Of a DNA stretch of 64,000 nt, positions 11,386 through 22,610 are shown piece by piece. The notes under the pieces are model-generated. The model searched no databases. It saw only the letters and a list, made by a program, of their open reading frames with translations, and was not told the DNA's origin. The DNA is taken from contig NC_012871.2 in the NCBI RefSeq assembly GCF_000003195.3, positions 59,325,802-59,389,801 on the forward strand, written 5' to 3'. A program made the position numbers and the translations under genes. The number at the start of each line of letters is the position of its first letter. Position 1 is the stretch's first letter. The stretch is from Sorghum bicolor. Lineage: Eukaryota > Streptophyta > Magnoliopsida > Poales > Poaceae.

Positions 11386-12206
11386 AGGTGCGGCCACCGC
11401 TCAACACAACACCTTTCTAGCTGGTGGGGTAGCACTAGCCCGGACGCCTGCCGTAACAAGTCACGGAACCCCAGCGAATCAAGCAAAAGGCCGCCAGCAC
11501 AGCACGTCTAGGCAATCATGAATAATACGAGGTAATTATATGACTCTAAAACCGTGTGTGCGATGGACGTAGACTGTAGACAGAAGTGTCAAAATAAACA
11601 GCCGAGTCGCTGTAGATTTACCGTCATCTGAAGGCTGAAGCTGTCTTACGCGACGCGACAAATAGGAGAGGATGGCAAGTGGACTGACACGGCCGCCCCA
11701 GTCGCAGTCGGTCATGTGGCGCTGGGCCTACAAGGCCTTGAACGCCTTGACGGACAGCGAGCGTGCTGTCGAAACACCTGTCCACGGCCCATTGATATTG
11801 CTGCTTGGCGGTTTGTAGCAATGGCGAAATGGTCGCCATCTGACATTGCCACATAAGGCCAAGCATGATCAAAAGCCCATAACGTTACATAGCTCTCTAG
11901 TAGATTGATTGGCCATCCGGGAATATAAGATTAAGATATACTAGAGAGATGCTTCGAAGTGAAGCTGCAACAAAGTGCGTAGACTGAACCCTCGAATCAT
12001 CTCATGCATAAGTGAAATGCAGTGTCATGGCACCTTCCCCTCTTGCCAGGGCTATATGCATACTGATGATTTTGGATATTTGCAGTAACGAACAGATGAT
12101 AATATATGCATTGACGTTTTGGATTGCATGTAGTTATTGAATTTTGATATTTGAAAAATTGTACACGTACATCCACCATAAGAAGTATATTTTGCGAAGT
12201 TATATG
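11386..12206. other. Intergenic sequence, nothing recognised
   Basis: Unique-looking sequence. Short ORFs (11624-11872, 11997-12179, minus) have no recognisable family features. Confidence 0.4.
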
Positions 12207-12386
12207 AGGTCTTATTTAGTTGGTGAAAAATTTTGGGTTTGGCTACTGTATTTGATAATTATTGTCTAAGTATAGACTAATTAGGCTTAAAAGATTCGTC
12301 TCATAAATTATAGTTAAACTCACGTCCAAAGATTCAATGTGACGGTCTTGAAAAAATTTAGAAAATTTTAGAAACTAAACAAGGCC
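12207..12386 (+). mobile_element. MITE of the GGCCTTGTTTAGTT family, copy 3 (internally deleted)
   Basis: The ends are AGGTCTTATTTAGTTGG and AACTAAACAAGGCCT. At about 180 bp it is shorter than its relatives; the segment between AAACT and CACGTCCAAAGATTC is missing. Confidence 0.7.
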
Positions 12387-12530
12387 TGAATATAACAACA
12401 AGATTTATGGTTAACAGTTGTGTTTGGAAGACTAGGTTGATGTCTAAAACATTATTGAACTTTGTTTTGGAGGAAGTTAGTAGTACCATGCATGTTGGTA
12501 AGTGCTGAGAGTTTATTTTAGGGCCTGTTT

Positions 12531-12826
12531 GGTATAGCTCACAACAGCTTCATGAGCTGTTTTTTTTTGCCAAACATTTATTTCCAAAACAGCTTCATGG
12601 GTGAAGCTGTGTTTTTCCTCCTCTCACAAAGACATAAGTTGGATAAAGCTGGAAAAAAGTAGCTTATTGCAGTTTCTCCCTCATTTCTCTCTCTCAACTA
12701 TGCATGAAGTAGTTGGTGAAGCTATTTTGCCAAACACTTTCTCCAAAACAGCTCAGCTTCATCTAGAAAGTCACTCATGAAACTATTTTCAAAAAAACAG
12801 CTTTACTAGTGAAGTTTGTGCCAAAC
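12531..12826. mobile_element. hAT-like MITE candidate
   Basis: It starts GGGCCTGTTTGGTATAGCTC and ends GTGCCAAACA. AACAGCTT/AAGCTGTT repeats lie inside near both ends. The terminal repeats are imperfect and I could not settle the target duplication. Confidence 0.45.
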
Positions 12827-13216
12827 AAGTTAGATTGACGGCTCCGCTACTGACTAATACTCACGCGGCCCCGGGCGAAGCAAACCTTACCAATAATACC
12901 AGCGGTACCACCTGCAGCAGGTTGTCACTGGCGGTGTCGCACCGCAATTGGCAGGTTAGTCACCAATCCGGGCTAGCCAAATATCCATGGTCCCGTGTAC
13001 GAGTACAGCGACATGTTTGATTGTGATCTGATTTAAGATTGACTCGATCAGCTGTTACATCGCCGGGCGCATCTCGAAACGCCATTGCTGGCATTCGGCT
13101 GTACGTAGACCTCTCCCGGTTAGTCGCCTCAGTGTATACGTGGGGAAAAAGCTAAAAAAAGGTACAACTTTTCCGTAACAAGTTCAATTCGTTTGCGTGT
13201 TATCGGATAACGATAA

Positions 13217-14026
13217 GGTCAGTCTCAATAAGATTAAGATTTCATGAGATATGTCATACATATTTATTAGGATGTTATATCAGTAGATTTATATTTTTTG
13301 CATAAAACGAAGAGGTGAGACAATGAATTCGTTTTATCCCCATAACACGAGTTGGGCAACGTTTCCCACAACGTGAAATGGGAACGTCCATTGAGAAGGC
13401 TTTACGTTTCATCGGAACGGGAAGGCGGGCTCGAGCCAGGCAGCTCCGCCGCGCGTGAGCCGCTGGGCGGGCGAGGCCGCTCCGCCGCACGGGCTGCTCC
13501 ATCGCGGGCAAGTGCCTCCGCCACGGTCGGGCGCCTCCTTTGAGCAGGGTGAGGCCGCTCCCCCGCAGTCGAGCACCTTTGCTCCGCCGCACAAGCTACC
13601 ATGAAGGAGCCGCAACGAGATGAGGGGAAGGCGGCCGCGGGATGGAGCTCCATCGTGCCACGCCATGGAGGAGCTCTGCCGTGTCGCGTAGTTGTTTCAT
13701 CGTGAGCTAGCGAGGTCCGCTAGCCACAGGCGAGCTCCACCGAGTGCCGCGAGTCCGTCTAGGCCGCGCGCCGTCGCGCGTGGGGTGAGCGGGCCGGGCG
13801 TGACCGCTGGGCGCCCTGCTCGACCTCCATGGCTCTATGCTCAGCGTCCATGTAGGGAAGAGGATGTTGTGGAAAAAACACAAAGATAGGGACAGGTGGT
13901 ACCCATGATTAGGTAAATAATCTAGGAAACCGTGCAATAAAACTTTGCATTGGAAGAGAGCCCTGTTTTATATCTAAGTTTCACGTGTTGGAAACTGTGA
14001 GGTAAAACTTAGCATTGAGACTGACC
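13217..14026. mobile_element. PIF/Harbinger (Tourist)-like element with GC-rich captured insert
   Basis: Perfect 13-bp TIRs GGTCAGTCTCAAT / ATTGAGACTGACC are flanked by TAA on both sides (13214-13216, 14027-14029), the PIF/Harbinger signature. The outer parts are AT-rich and MITE-like. The interior 13390-13870 is very GC-rich with several overlapping ORFs (for example 13402-13653 minus) but no recognisable domain. It may be a captured genomic segment (Pack-type), which I infer from base composition alone. Confidence 0.7.
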
Positions 14027-14032
14027 TAATAA

Positions 14033-14205
14033 GGTCATCCTCAGTGGAGTTTCATGACCTAATTTCCAACACTGGAAATAGTGCAGAAGAGTTTTATCCC
14101 CACGAAACTTGCTCTACTTCTATAAAACTCTTATCATCTCTCTCTTCATTAATACGGTGTCATATCAGCATATTTAATGTCCATAAAACTCAATTGAGAT
14201 TGGCC
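14033..14205. mobile_element. Tourist-like MITE (173 bp)
   Basis: It starts GGTCATCCTCAGTGGAGTTT and ends ACTCAATTGAGATTGGCC, flanked by TAA (14030-14032 and 14206-14208). It lies directly beside the preceding element; the two target duplications touch. Confidence 0.7.
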
Positions 14206-14208
14206 TAA

Positions 14209-15780
14209 TGGGATTTTTTGTGTTCGGTTTAATGTCGTGACGGGGAGCGTTCCACACAAGTCGGACCGACCGGTCGGGACATGACTAGGAGTTTACAAAA
14301 AAACAATTTCCACTCTAACATCGACACCTGGTGCATGAAACATCGATAAGATGCTACGCACTAACAAGATGTTTGGGTCTGCTTTAGTGTAGGGAGCTAT
14401 CTTAAGATAGTGTTTGGTTTTAGAGATAGGATGGATGAAGTTTAGTTCGAAGACAATTAGAGACAAAACCATCTTAATAGGGAATATACCCTCTAGATAG
14501 AGGTTCAACTCGTCCTAAAATTTTTTACGAAAGATGTTATCCGAGGTGGGACAAGAATTGTACGTGCATATAAAGAGCGTGAACTAGATGGCATTGGTGT
14601 TGAGGAAGAAGGCCGCACATGAGTACATGACGGTGCTCTAGACATGGGGGTGAGGCTGTGCGACCGTGGCCAAGCTCGCCGCGGAGAAGGGGAGGAAGAG
14701 GATGGACACGCACTAAGGATGTCGGTGGGGCAAAGGAGGAAGAGGAGTGGCGTGCGGGTGAGCTCCACAGCAGAGGAGAGAAGGAAGACAAGCGGTGAAG
14801 GCGTTGGCCGCGGAGCTACGGGGTGCGAGCATGGAGCTACTAGGCACAAAACGTGTTGGTGCTGACCACAAGCATAGAGGTGCTGGTCACGAGTGTGGCA
14901 TGTTGGAATAAGTGTGGAGATGTGGGCGACGAAGACATGTTAGTGTGGTGGACTGGTGGTGTCTATGGTTGGGGACGAAGTGGTATGTAAGTTGAAGAGG
15001 AAGAAAAAACAAGAAAAAAATTGATAGATCTCCTCATAATTTATAGCCCTCATACGAGATTAGTGTCAATGGTAAATTGAATAATGAAAAAGGTTGTTTA
15101 TCTTTCATTAGTACTCCTCTAATTATAAATCTTGTTGTTGGCATCTTTCTTTCCTCAGATGGATCTATAGGAGTATAGTAAGAAGCATAATGTGCTCAAA
15201 CTTTGAGAAAATGAACCTGCACTTAGTAGTAAGTTAAGTAGATTTTTTCCCGACTATACATCGTGTCCCTAACATCTCTCTACTTAAGGATGGGGACGAT
15301 GCTCCAAATGAGTACCCACAATTTTTTCTCTAGTGTAACTAAATAAACTAAATAAACAAAATAAGAAAAAAAAACTGTCTATGTAGTTTATTAAACTATA
15401 TTAGAGAAGAACCACGAGTATTCATTTAGAGAGTCATACCCATCCTTACCTCTACTAAGCAACTAATCCTGCAAAGGAGGGAGCGCAGCTAGGAGCCTAG
15501 GACTCTACGACGCGCGGCCCGGCTGCCTGCGCTCGCGCCCTTCTCCTTCTGCACGATGCGGCATAGCTTCGCGCGACCAGAACAGAGAACGGATAGGTAA
15601 GGGTAATATCATCTTTTCTTGATGCTCCAAAGGGCTGGCTGACGGTCCAACTGACGGATTGGACGGAAGGGTCAAGAAACTAAAAGAAACTCGTTTTAGA
15701 ACTAAATAGGCAAGTTAACAAAAGAGACCATGAAATTAAGCATAACTCTTTTTTAGGGCCTGAGACACTAGTTTTCTCAA
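14209..15780. other. Intergenic region upstream of CIPK
   Basis: No convincing gene. ORFs at 14505-14865 overlap on both strands and lack family features. The last part probably holds the distal CIPK promoter, but I see no clear element. Confidence 0.4.
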
Positions 15781-15953
15781 ACTTTTTTTTTGTGGGAGCA
15801 CGTTTGCTGGCTGCTACTGGGGCCATTCGAAAACGAGAATCGACTTAGATCCGCTAATAATGGACCAAGAAATTGGCCCAGCAATCATTCAGGCCCGCGC
15901 CCAGCTGCCGGCGCCGCGACCACATCTCCCAATGGGCCCCATCAAACAACATT

Positions 15954-15973
15954 GCTCTCTCTCTCTCTCTCTC
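15954..15973 (+). repeat. CT microsatellite in CIPK 5' flank
   Basis: An uninterrupted (CT)n run of about 20 bases, some 380 bp before the CIPK start codon. Pyrimidine tracts like this are common in plant leaders and core promoters. I cannot place the transcription start. Confidence 0.7.
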
Positions 15974-16357
15974 TGCACGTCCTCTCGTGCCCACACGTGC
16001 AGGAACCGTTCGATTCCGATCGACGGCCAATGGCGCTACCCAGATCCGCATGCGGCACCATATTAGCCCGTGGCGCGCCTGTCTCCTCGTGTGAGGGAGC
16101 TCGCCAGAAAAGAGTAGCTGACAGTCTGACACCCGCAAGCCGCAAAGCGCAGCCTCGCTACAGGAATGCTGAGAAATGTCTGACCTTGCCGGAAAGCGCA
16201 ACCTGCGCGGCGGCCGCAACTGCCACCGGAAGCACGTCGAGGACGGGTAGGTCCATCAGCCTCATCGCCGGATTTTCAGGTAAATTCAGGTCAGGTTCAG
16301 GTCAACTCTTCTGTGTCCAAGAATTCAACATCGAAGAAAGGAAGGAGGTGGCCAGCA

Positions 16358-17674
16358 ATGGAGGATGCGGTGGCGGCGGACGGGAAGAGCGTGCTGCAGG
16401 GGCGGTACGAGCTGGGGCGGGTGCTGGGGCACGGCAACTTCGGGCGGGTGCACGCGGCGCGGGACCTGCGCACGGGCCGCGGCGTCGCGGTCAAGGTGGT
16501 GGCCAAGGACAAGCTGGAGCGCGCGGGCATGGCGGAGCAGATCAAGCGCGAGATCGCCGCCATGAAGATGGTGTCCCACCCCAACATCGTGGAGCTGCAC
16601 GAGGTGATGGCCACCCGCTCCAAGATCTACCTCGCCCTCGAGCTCGTCCGCGGCGGGGAGCTCTTCTCCCGCATCGCGCGCGCGGGGCGCGTCCGGGAGG
16701 ACGTCGCGCGCCGTTACTTCCGCCAGCTCGTCTCCGCGGTCCACTTCTGCCATGGCCGCGGGGTGTACCACCGGGACCTCAAGCTCGAGAACCTGCTCCT
16801 CGACGAGGCAGGCAACCTCAAAGTGGCGGACTTCGGGCTCAGCGCGCTCGCCGGCCACGCACGCTCCGACGGGCTGCTCCACACCGCCTGCGGCACGCCA
16901 TCGTACGTCGCCCCCGAGGTGCTCGGCGGGAAGGGCTACGACGGCGCCAAGGCGGACCTCTGGTCCTGCGGCGTCATCCTCTACGTGCTCCTCGTCGGCA
17001 GATTGCCGTTCCACGAGGACAACCTCATGGTCATGTACCGGAAGATGCAGCGCGGCGAGTTCCTCTGCCCGCCGTGGGTCTCAGCGGACGCCCGGAAGCT
17101 CATCGGCGACCTGCTCGACCCAAACCCGAGCACGCGCATCACCGTCGCTCGCCTCGTCGAGACGCCGTGGTACCAGAAGCCGTTGCCCGTCCTGCCGCCC
17201 CTCAACGTCAAGGAGCCCGCACCCGGGGCCGGGGCAACCCCGGACGCTCGCCGTGCCAGCGCCGACGACAAGGAAGAGCCCGAGGTGCTGAACGCGTTCC
17301 ACCTCATCTCTCTCTCGGAGGGCTTCGACCTGTCCCCGCTCTTCGACCATGGCCGCGGCGTAGGGAGGTGCAGCGCGGGCGGCGTCCGTTTCGCGACGCG
17401 TGAGGCCGCCAGCAGCGTGGTCTCCCGTCTGGAGTCGTTGGTCACCACCGGCCGCGGAGCCAACATGCGCGTGACGAGGAGCGGCTCGCGGGGCGTGCGT
17501 CTGGCAGTGGCCGCGGAGATCTTCAGCGTGGCGCCGTCGGCGGTGCTCCTGGTGGACGTTAATAAGGACGGTGGCGACACGATGGAGTACCAGTCGTTCT
17601 GTAGCGAGGAGCTCCGGCCGGCGCTCAAGGACGTCGTCTGGGCCTCCGGCGAGGACACTCCGGGAGCCGCTTGA
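16358..17674 (+). CDS. CIPK: CBL-interacting protein kinase (CIPK/SnRK3), intronless
   Basis: A 438-residue Ser/Thr kinase that, when bound by a calcium-loaded CBL sensor, phosphorylates targets such as ion transporters in calcium signalling. N-lobe: glycine loop GHGNFGRV at 24-31, catalytic Lys46 in VAVKVV. Catalytic loop YHRDLKLEN with Asp140 and Asn145, DFG at 158-160, activation segment to APE at 185-187. The CBL-binding motif [19 protein letters not shown] begins at residue 311 with NAF at 312-314; a phosphatase-binding-like region follows at about 343-380. The length fits CIPKs. The ATG at 16358 places the kinase domain at residue 16; an in-frame GTG at 16313 would add 15 residues and is not a likely plant start. 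Lack of introns places it in the intron-poor CIPK clade; the linker suggests relatives of CIPK4/7, but I cannot fix the number. It is the only intact host protein gene here, and very GC-rich. Confidence 0.95.
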   Translation: MEDAVAADGKSVLQGRYELGRVLGHGNFGRVHAARDLRTGRGVAVKVVAKDKLERAGMAEQIKREIAAMKMVSHPNIVELHEVMATRSKIYLALELVRGGELFSRIARAGRVREDVARRYFRQLVSAVHFCHGRGVYHRDLKLENLLLDEAGNLKVADFGLSALAGHARSDGLLHTACGTPSYVAPEVLGGKGYDGAKADLWSCGVILYVLLVGRLPFHEDNLMVMYRKMQRGEFLCPPWVSADARKLIGDLLDPNPSTRITVARLVETPWYQKPLPVLPPLNVKEPAPGAGATPDARRASADDKEEPEVLNAFHLISLSEGFDLSPLFDHGRGVGRCSAGGVRFATREAASSVVSRLESLVTTGRGANMRVTRSGSRGVRLAVAAEIFSVAPSAVLLVDVNKDGGDTMEYQSFCSEELRPALKDVVWASGEDTPGAA

Positions 17675-18100
17675 TGTCGTCGCTGTCGTTCCTGCCACCA
17701 TTATTGTCCTTGCCCATCCATCGCTGTTGCCTGTTGGTGTCCGTGTAGGGAGGCGTGCATTATTGTTTGGTGCCGAAGTGATGTTTGCTTGTCGTTTGCC
17801 ACTCGTAGTTGATGGTTTCTCTGCCTGGTGTACCTGCTGCTGGCAGTCGGCGTTGGCGCGCGCGGGCAAACAGAATCGGCGGGAACCAGAACTCGTATCC
17901 TGAGCGCCCATACCAATACCATGTCAGCTCTGAAAGCGTGTGAGTGTGAACTGTGAAGTCCGAACTGAAGAACTGTGAAGTAGTGCGAATGTACCACGGT
18001 ATCTGATGTGCTTTGGATTCACTTGTGTATAGTTTATTGGACCGACTTGTATTAAAATTCAGGGCATCTACGCCTCAACCAAGGTCTCCCACAGTCCATC
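17675..18100 (+). other. CIPK 3' flank and probable 3' UTR
   Basis: No second gene is visible. T-rich and GT-rich stretches and TTGTATTAAAATTC near 18047 could serve in polyadenylation; the cleavage site is not determinable by eye. Antisense ORFs across here mirror the GC-rich kinase gene. Confidence 0.4.
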
Positions 18101-18610
18101 TCTGTGAGAGATCGAAGCTCCGAGAAACACAGTGAGAGGAGCGCACAGAGGGAGAGAACTGAAAATAATGGCTTCAAGGCCGGTCTGAATGGGGGATCCA
18201 AAGGGATTTCCTTCTCATTAAATTATATGACACATCATCAAATCTGCTTAGATGGCAATATACTACGCTCGTCCCGATTATCCAGACAATGAAATCCCCT
18301 TGAGGTTGTCGAGTTACATTCCATCGCGCTCGGTGGGATCTCCAGCGACGTGCGTGATTCTCCCTCTCGGCGCCACCTCCTGCGCTTCCTCCTTCCTTTT
18401 CGCGCCAACTCCCTCAATCCCCAACCCTATAAACCCACCTCCTTCCATGGCTGCAGTTTGTCGCTGCTCCGGTTCCTTAGGTGGGCGGTGGGTCTCTATG
18501 GGCAATGTTGTCACAGGAATTCAGCTTGAATTATCTAGTAGTACTATCTAATCTTCTAGTGTTACCTGCATGCAAGGTGCAAGGAGTTACCTTTAGTAAT
18601 TCTAGGTTAT
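18101..18610. other. Intergenic, promoter-like patch without a supported gene
   Basis: CCCTATAAACCC at about 18425 looks like a TATA box, but an ATG follows within 25 bases and its ORF (34 codons from 18447) has no recognisable content. Confidence 0.3.
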
Positions 18611-18720
18611 GCTGTTTATTAAATCTTAGTAGTGATCATCGTTACCTTGTTTATCAAATCTTAGTAGTGATCATCAGTACCTTGTTTATTAAATTGTTGT
18701 CGATCATCATTCATCAGTAC
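18611..18720 (+). repeat. Tandem repeat, 35-bp unit, three copies
   Basis: The unit (CTTGTTTATTAAATCTTAGT, then AGTGATCATCAGTAC) occurs at 18611-18645, 18646-18680 and, diverged and 5 bp longer, 18681-18720. Confidence 0.8.
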
Positions 18721-18839
18721 CTGATATTGCGATACATGTATTGGGCTTGTGAATCTGTTTTTTTCCTTGATCTTGTATTCTCTTCTCTGTCACTGTATCA
18801 TTGTATGGCTGAAGTTCAGAGGGGAGATCCAGGCTGATG

Positions 18840-19735
18840 GCCAAGAGGCAAGGGAAGTCTTCTGTATAATTCAGTGGCAGAGGATGATGTCGCAGTGAGA
18901 TGTCATTTTCAATTGGTGCTCACATTATTGTCATTTTGCATTTTCAGATGTCTGAACTTGATACATATCGCGACGACACTCATGTAAAATGAATCCAGCG
19001 AACGATTTTCGACCAATCAAACTATCCTTTTTAGGAAAGTACTTAGTCTGATACCATTTTTGGACGGACCCTAGAGACACGCGACTCCCAAACTCCTTTC
19101 GGACAGACGTTGCATGCACTTTTTTTTTCTTTTCGTATGCAGCCACACGAGCGATGGTAGTTTTACTTTCATATTTTTTTTAAACCACACGCATAACTTA
19201 GAAAACTGAGGTACATAACATAACTTTTAAGATTAACTTAGTAGTTCTAAGTTATACAATATTACTTTTTTCTTTTGCGCAAAATTTATATTATTAAAAC
19301 CGTTGCGAGAATAGCATTCTCTTTACGTTTCAACAGTTTTTTCAGAAATTAATCATTCAGGAACGTAGAAAAAAGGAATTTAAAAAGGGTGGAGGAGTAA
19401 AATAAAAATAACTTTTACACCTTATATTACACAACAACTTCCATATAGATAATGCGAAGCTACATAACAAGTTACATAATAGATTTGCATAACTTATACA
19501 ACTATGATATTCAACGTCCATGTGTTTTTAATTGAAAGATATGCAAAATATATAATGTGTAAAATAATAAATTCAAATAACAAAGTTGACTAGAAGAAAC
19601 ACTTTAGTTAATAGTAAATACTAACATGGTTATCTAATATAATATGATAACACATGAAACTAAATGCAGTAAGTTCATAAAATAAGTTAAGATGGCATAC
19701 ACATAAAAACACAAGTTTTATATATATATATATAG

Positions 19736-19766
<31 letters not shown>

Positions 19767-20370
19767 GTTAATAAATAAGTTAGTTAGCATTCTTTTGTGG
19801 ACGGAGGTAGTAATTTAGAATAGAGGAAGTATATAAGTTACACAATACAACTTATGTACATAAGTTACCAAAATAATATATTAGTGTATATACAAAGTTT
19901 TGCTTTTATAAAAGTTATTCACATAAACATAAGTTACATAGTGCAACTTAGCAGAATAAGTTAGCAACATAACTTAGCATAATAAGTTAAGAGCATAATT
20001 ATATGTTATAAGTTAATATACATAAATTGCTACTAAAAAATAAAATTCTTCGAAATATATGGAATTTGGGTCTAGTTTTGTTCGCCTTGTCACGTTGAAT
20101 ACACCGGTGCAGACGGGATTAAAAATAGACACACCGTTTACAAATTATAGTAACTTGAAATAAATGTTTTGTTTTTTAATGGTGATGTAAGAAATAAGGA
20201 AAAGAGGAACGGGGAGGAGAGTGGACGGTCAGCCTGTATCTGTTGGGTCGTTCGCTATATCTGAAATAGATAAACGTCCCTAGAAAATGAATTTGGGTAC
20301 ATATCGGCATGACCTATATTTTATTTGCTGAGGCGAGTGTATAGTTTCTCAAATATATGTGGAGGGAGAA
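18840..20370. other. AT-rich, motif-repetitive region (AAGTTA / CATAA)
   Basis: From about 19190 to 20040 the words AAGTTA, TAACTT and CATAAC recur every few dozen bases on both strands with no fixed period. A (TA)n(CA)n microsatellite lies within. No gene is visible. Possibly a degenerate element with subterminal repeats. Confidence 0.45.
19717..19764 (+). repeat. Compound microsatellite (TA)n(CA)n
   Basis: A run of TA repeats followed, after AGA, by about 14 CA repeats. Confidence 0.85.
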
Positions 20371-21460
20371 ATTAGAAAAAATAAAATAAGTTGGGAAAAA
20401 TAAAGGAAGAAAGATTTTGAAAAATGTTCTGAAATTTTAAATTAGTTTGGTTTATCAAAATTGCAAAGTTTTGAATTTTTTGAGTTTCAAAATGTACTTT
20501 GATTTGGTTTTGAAATGGCTTTGACGTAAAAGAAAAATGAAGTAAAAAAGGAATCTCCCTCTCCCTTTCTAGCCCAAACAAGTCCAGCAAACCCATCTCT
20601 GCTGTTTGTCTGTCTTGGCCCGAACAGCCCAACCGTCCCAGGCTCGGCCACAAGCCCAGGCTTCGGCCCGCCTCCCTCCCTCCCGCTCGGCCTCCCTTCT
20701 CCCGCGCTCAAGCCCACCGTCGAGGCCCATTTAACGTTCAGTGGAGAAACCACCAGCCCGCAGCCATCCTTATATTCATCTGATTTTGAAATGAATATTT
20801 GTGACCTTAAATAAATTTAAATACAAATATTTTCAACTACAAAATTGTATAATTTTTTGAGGTCAACTTTGGTTTTTGATGTTTCTCCATCTGAAGTTGT
20901 TTGAAAATTTTAAATTTCAAATGTGAGAAATTCAAACATTATTTTCTTAAAGATGATTTCAAATAAAAAAATTGTCAACTAAAAATTTTTTATAACTTTT
21001 CAAGAACTGTAACTTTCGTTTTGGTTGTTTATACATCTAGGTTGTTTAAAAAAACTCGAATTTTATTATATGAGAAATTGAAACTAAATTTTCCTTGGAT
21101 AGATGGTTTCAATTGGAAAAGTTATCAAATATAAAGGCCATTTTGAAAAAAACTGAATGATTTGGATTTCAAATGTGAGAACTTTAAACAAAATTTTTTG
21201 GATCTGAATAATTTGAAATGAGAAAGTTTTGAACTACAAAGTTATAGAAACAAACACCTTTTGATATAAAGTTTGTCCTCCCCCGACTTCATTTGAAAAT
21301 CTTATGAATTTTAGTTTATTGTGCGACAATCATTTTTATAGATAAATCTATTTGTAAGGACGGTAGGCCTATAATAGCAGGATTTGTAGAGGCGGCTGAA
21401 AATACCACCTGTCCCTACAAATTTAGAGACGGTTGGTTTCGAGAATAATTTTTAGAGAGA
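20371..21460. other. Repeat-like region with CACTA-type subterminal words
   Basis: No gene. Long TTTGAAAT/ATTTCAAA stretches are followed at 21357-21440 by GAGGCGGCTGAAAATACC and CTGTCCCTACAAATTTAGAG, wording I associate with subterminal repeats of grass CACTA elements. Neither terminus is visible, so the class is uncertain. Confidence 0.3.
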
Positions 21461-21918
21461 ACTTATCGAGCTGCCCCTATTGAAAAAAGGAGGCCCTTCC
21501 GCAACTGCTTTTTTTTTTTTTTTTGCAGCAGTGGGAAGTGGGAACTGCCTTGTGGGTGTGGCATGCACAGACATGGCACATAAAGTGATGACACCAATTA
21601 ATTTATGGAGCAAGGGTCTATTTAGAAGAGCTACAACAACTCTAGATCTGCAAAAAAAATTCCTCCCGCTTTTCTTATCAAACACCTCTAACTCCAATTC
21701 CAGATAAAAAACATGGATTTGGCTCCTAAATCCACAGATTTCGTGGAGCACCGGTGCTCTTGAACTCTCAAATTCAGAGTAAAAAACTACTCAGGCTTTA
21801 TTTAGTTCCAAAATATTTTAGATCAAATGCAAACTTTTTGGCTATTTTGTAGTTTGGAAGTAAACATGCCCAAAATATTTTGGCTCTAAACTTTTTGCAA
21901 AATTAAATAGGGACATTA

Positions 21919-22245
21919 AGGCCTTGTTTAGTTCTTTTTTTTTACAAAATGGACATTGTAGCACTTTCGTTCGTATTTGACAAATATTGTCCAATAATGG
22001 AATAATTAGGCTCAAAGGATTCATCACGTAAATTACATATAAACTGTGCGATTAGTTATTTTTTATCTATATTTAATGCTCTATAAATGTGCCGCAAGAT
22101 TCGATGTGACAGGGAATCTGAAAAATTTTACAATTTTTTTTTGAGAAGTAAACACCAAAACCACAAAAATTGGTGTTAGAGTTTTTGTGGGCTGCTCAAG
22201 ATTTTGGGTTTTTTTGCAAAATACTTCAAGAACTAAATAAGGCCT
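21919..22245 (+). mobile_element. MITE of the GGCCTTGTTTAGTT family, copy 4
   Basis: It starts AAGGCCTTGTTTAGTTC and ends GAACTAAATAAGGCC. The family core is present. An internal AAGTAAACACC at about 22145 suggests that the last 95 bp are an added or nested end. Confidence 0.7.
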
Positions 22246-22330
22246 CACCTTGCCACTAGTAACATACCCATAACGATCATAGGTATCCAATTTTGAAAGC
22301 CTAGGATCAGGATGGCTTGCCAGCGTACGG

Positions 22331-22540
22331 CATTGTTTAGTTCGCGATTTTTTTAGACATTTGTATTTAATAATTAAATATAAATGTCTAAAAAATCGCG
22401 AACTATAAATTAACTAGGTTTAAAAGATTCGTCTCATATTGTATAATTAATTATTTTTTATCTATATTTAATTTTTTATGCATACGTCTAAATATTTAAT
22501 ATGACAAAAAAAATTAAAATCTTTTGAGAAAAAGAAGACC
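22331..22540 (+). mobile_element. Degenerate MITE of the GGCCTTGTTTAGTT family, copy 5
   Basis: CATTGTTTAGTTCGCGATTTTTTTAG at the left; the inverse CTAAAAAATCGCGAACTA reappears at about 22386, then the core GTTTAAAAGATTCGTCTCA. The right end (GAAGACC) is poor. Confidence 0.5.
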
Positions 22541-22610
22541 TAAGCAAGCCCCGCATGGACGCAACGAGCATGCATGCACATGCAGTTCTCTCAAGGCGCA
22601 CAGGAGATTT

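Noticed and set aside
13275..13937. Several GC-rich ORFs on both strands
   Set aside because: They lie inside a Tourist-like element, overlap one another and show only compositional bias.
16313..16357. Upstream in-frame GTG start for CIPK
   Set aside because: Plant genes rarely start at GTG, and the ATG at 16358 gives the normal short N-terminus.
15790..17403. 537-codon plus-strand ORF overlapping CIPK in another frame
   Set aside because: GC-rich third positions of the kinase gene keep other frames open; the translation is Arg/Ala/Pro-rich with no family motif.
16325..17911. Long antisense ORFs across CIPK (16325-17014, 16981-17658, 17081-17911)
   Set aside because: Shadows of the GC-rich coding strand; no domain and low-complexity composition.
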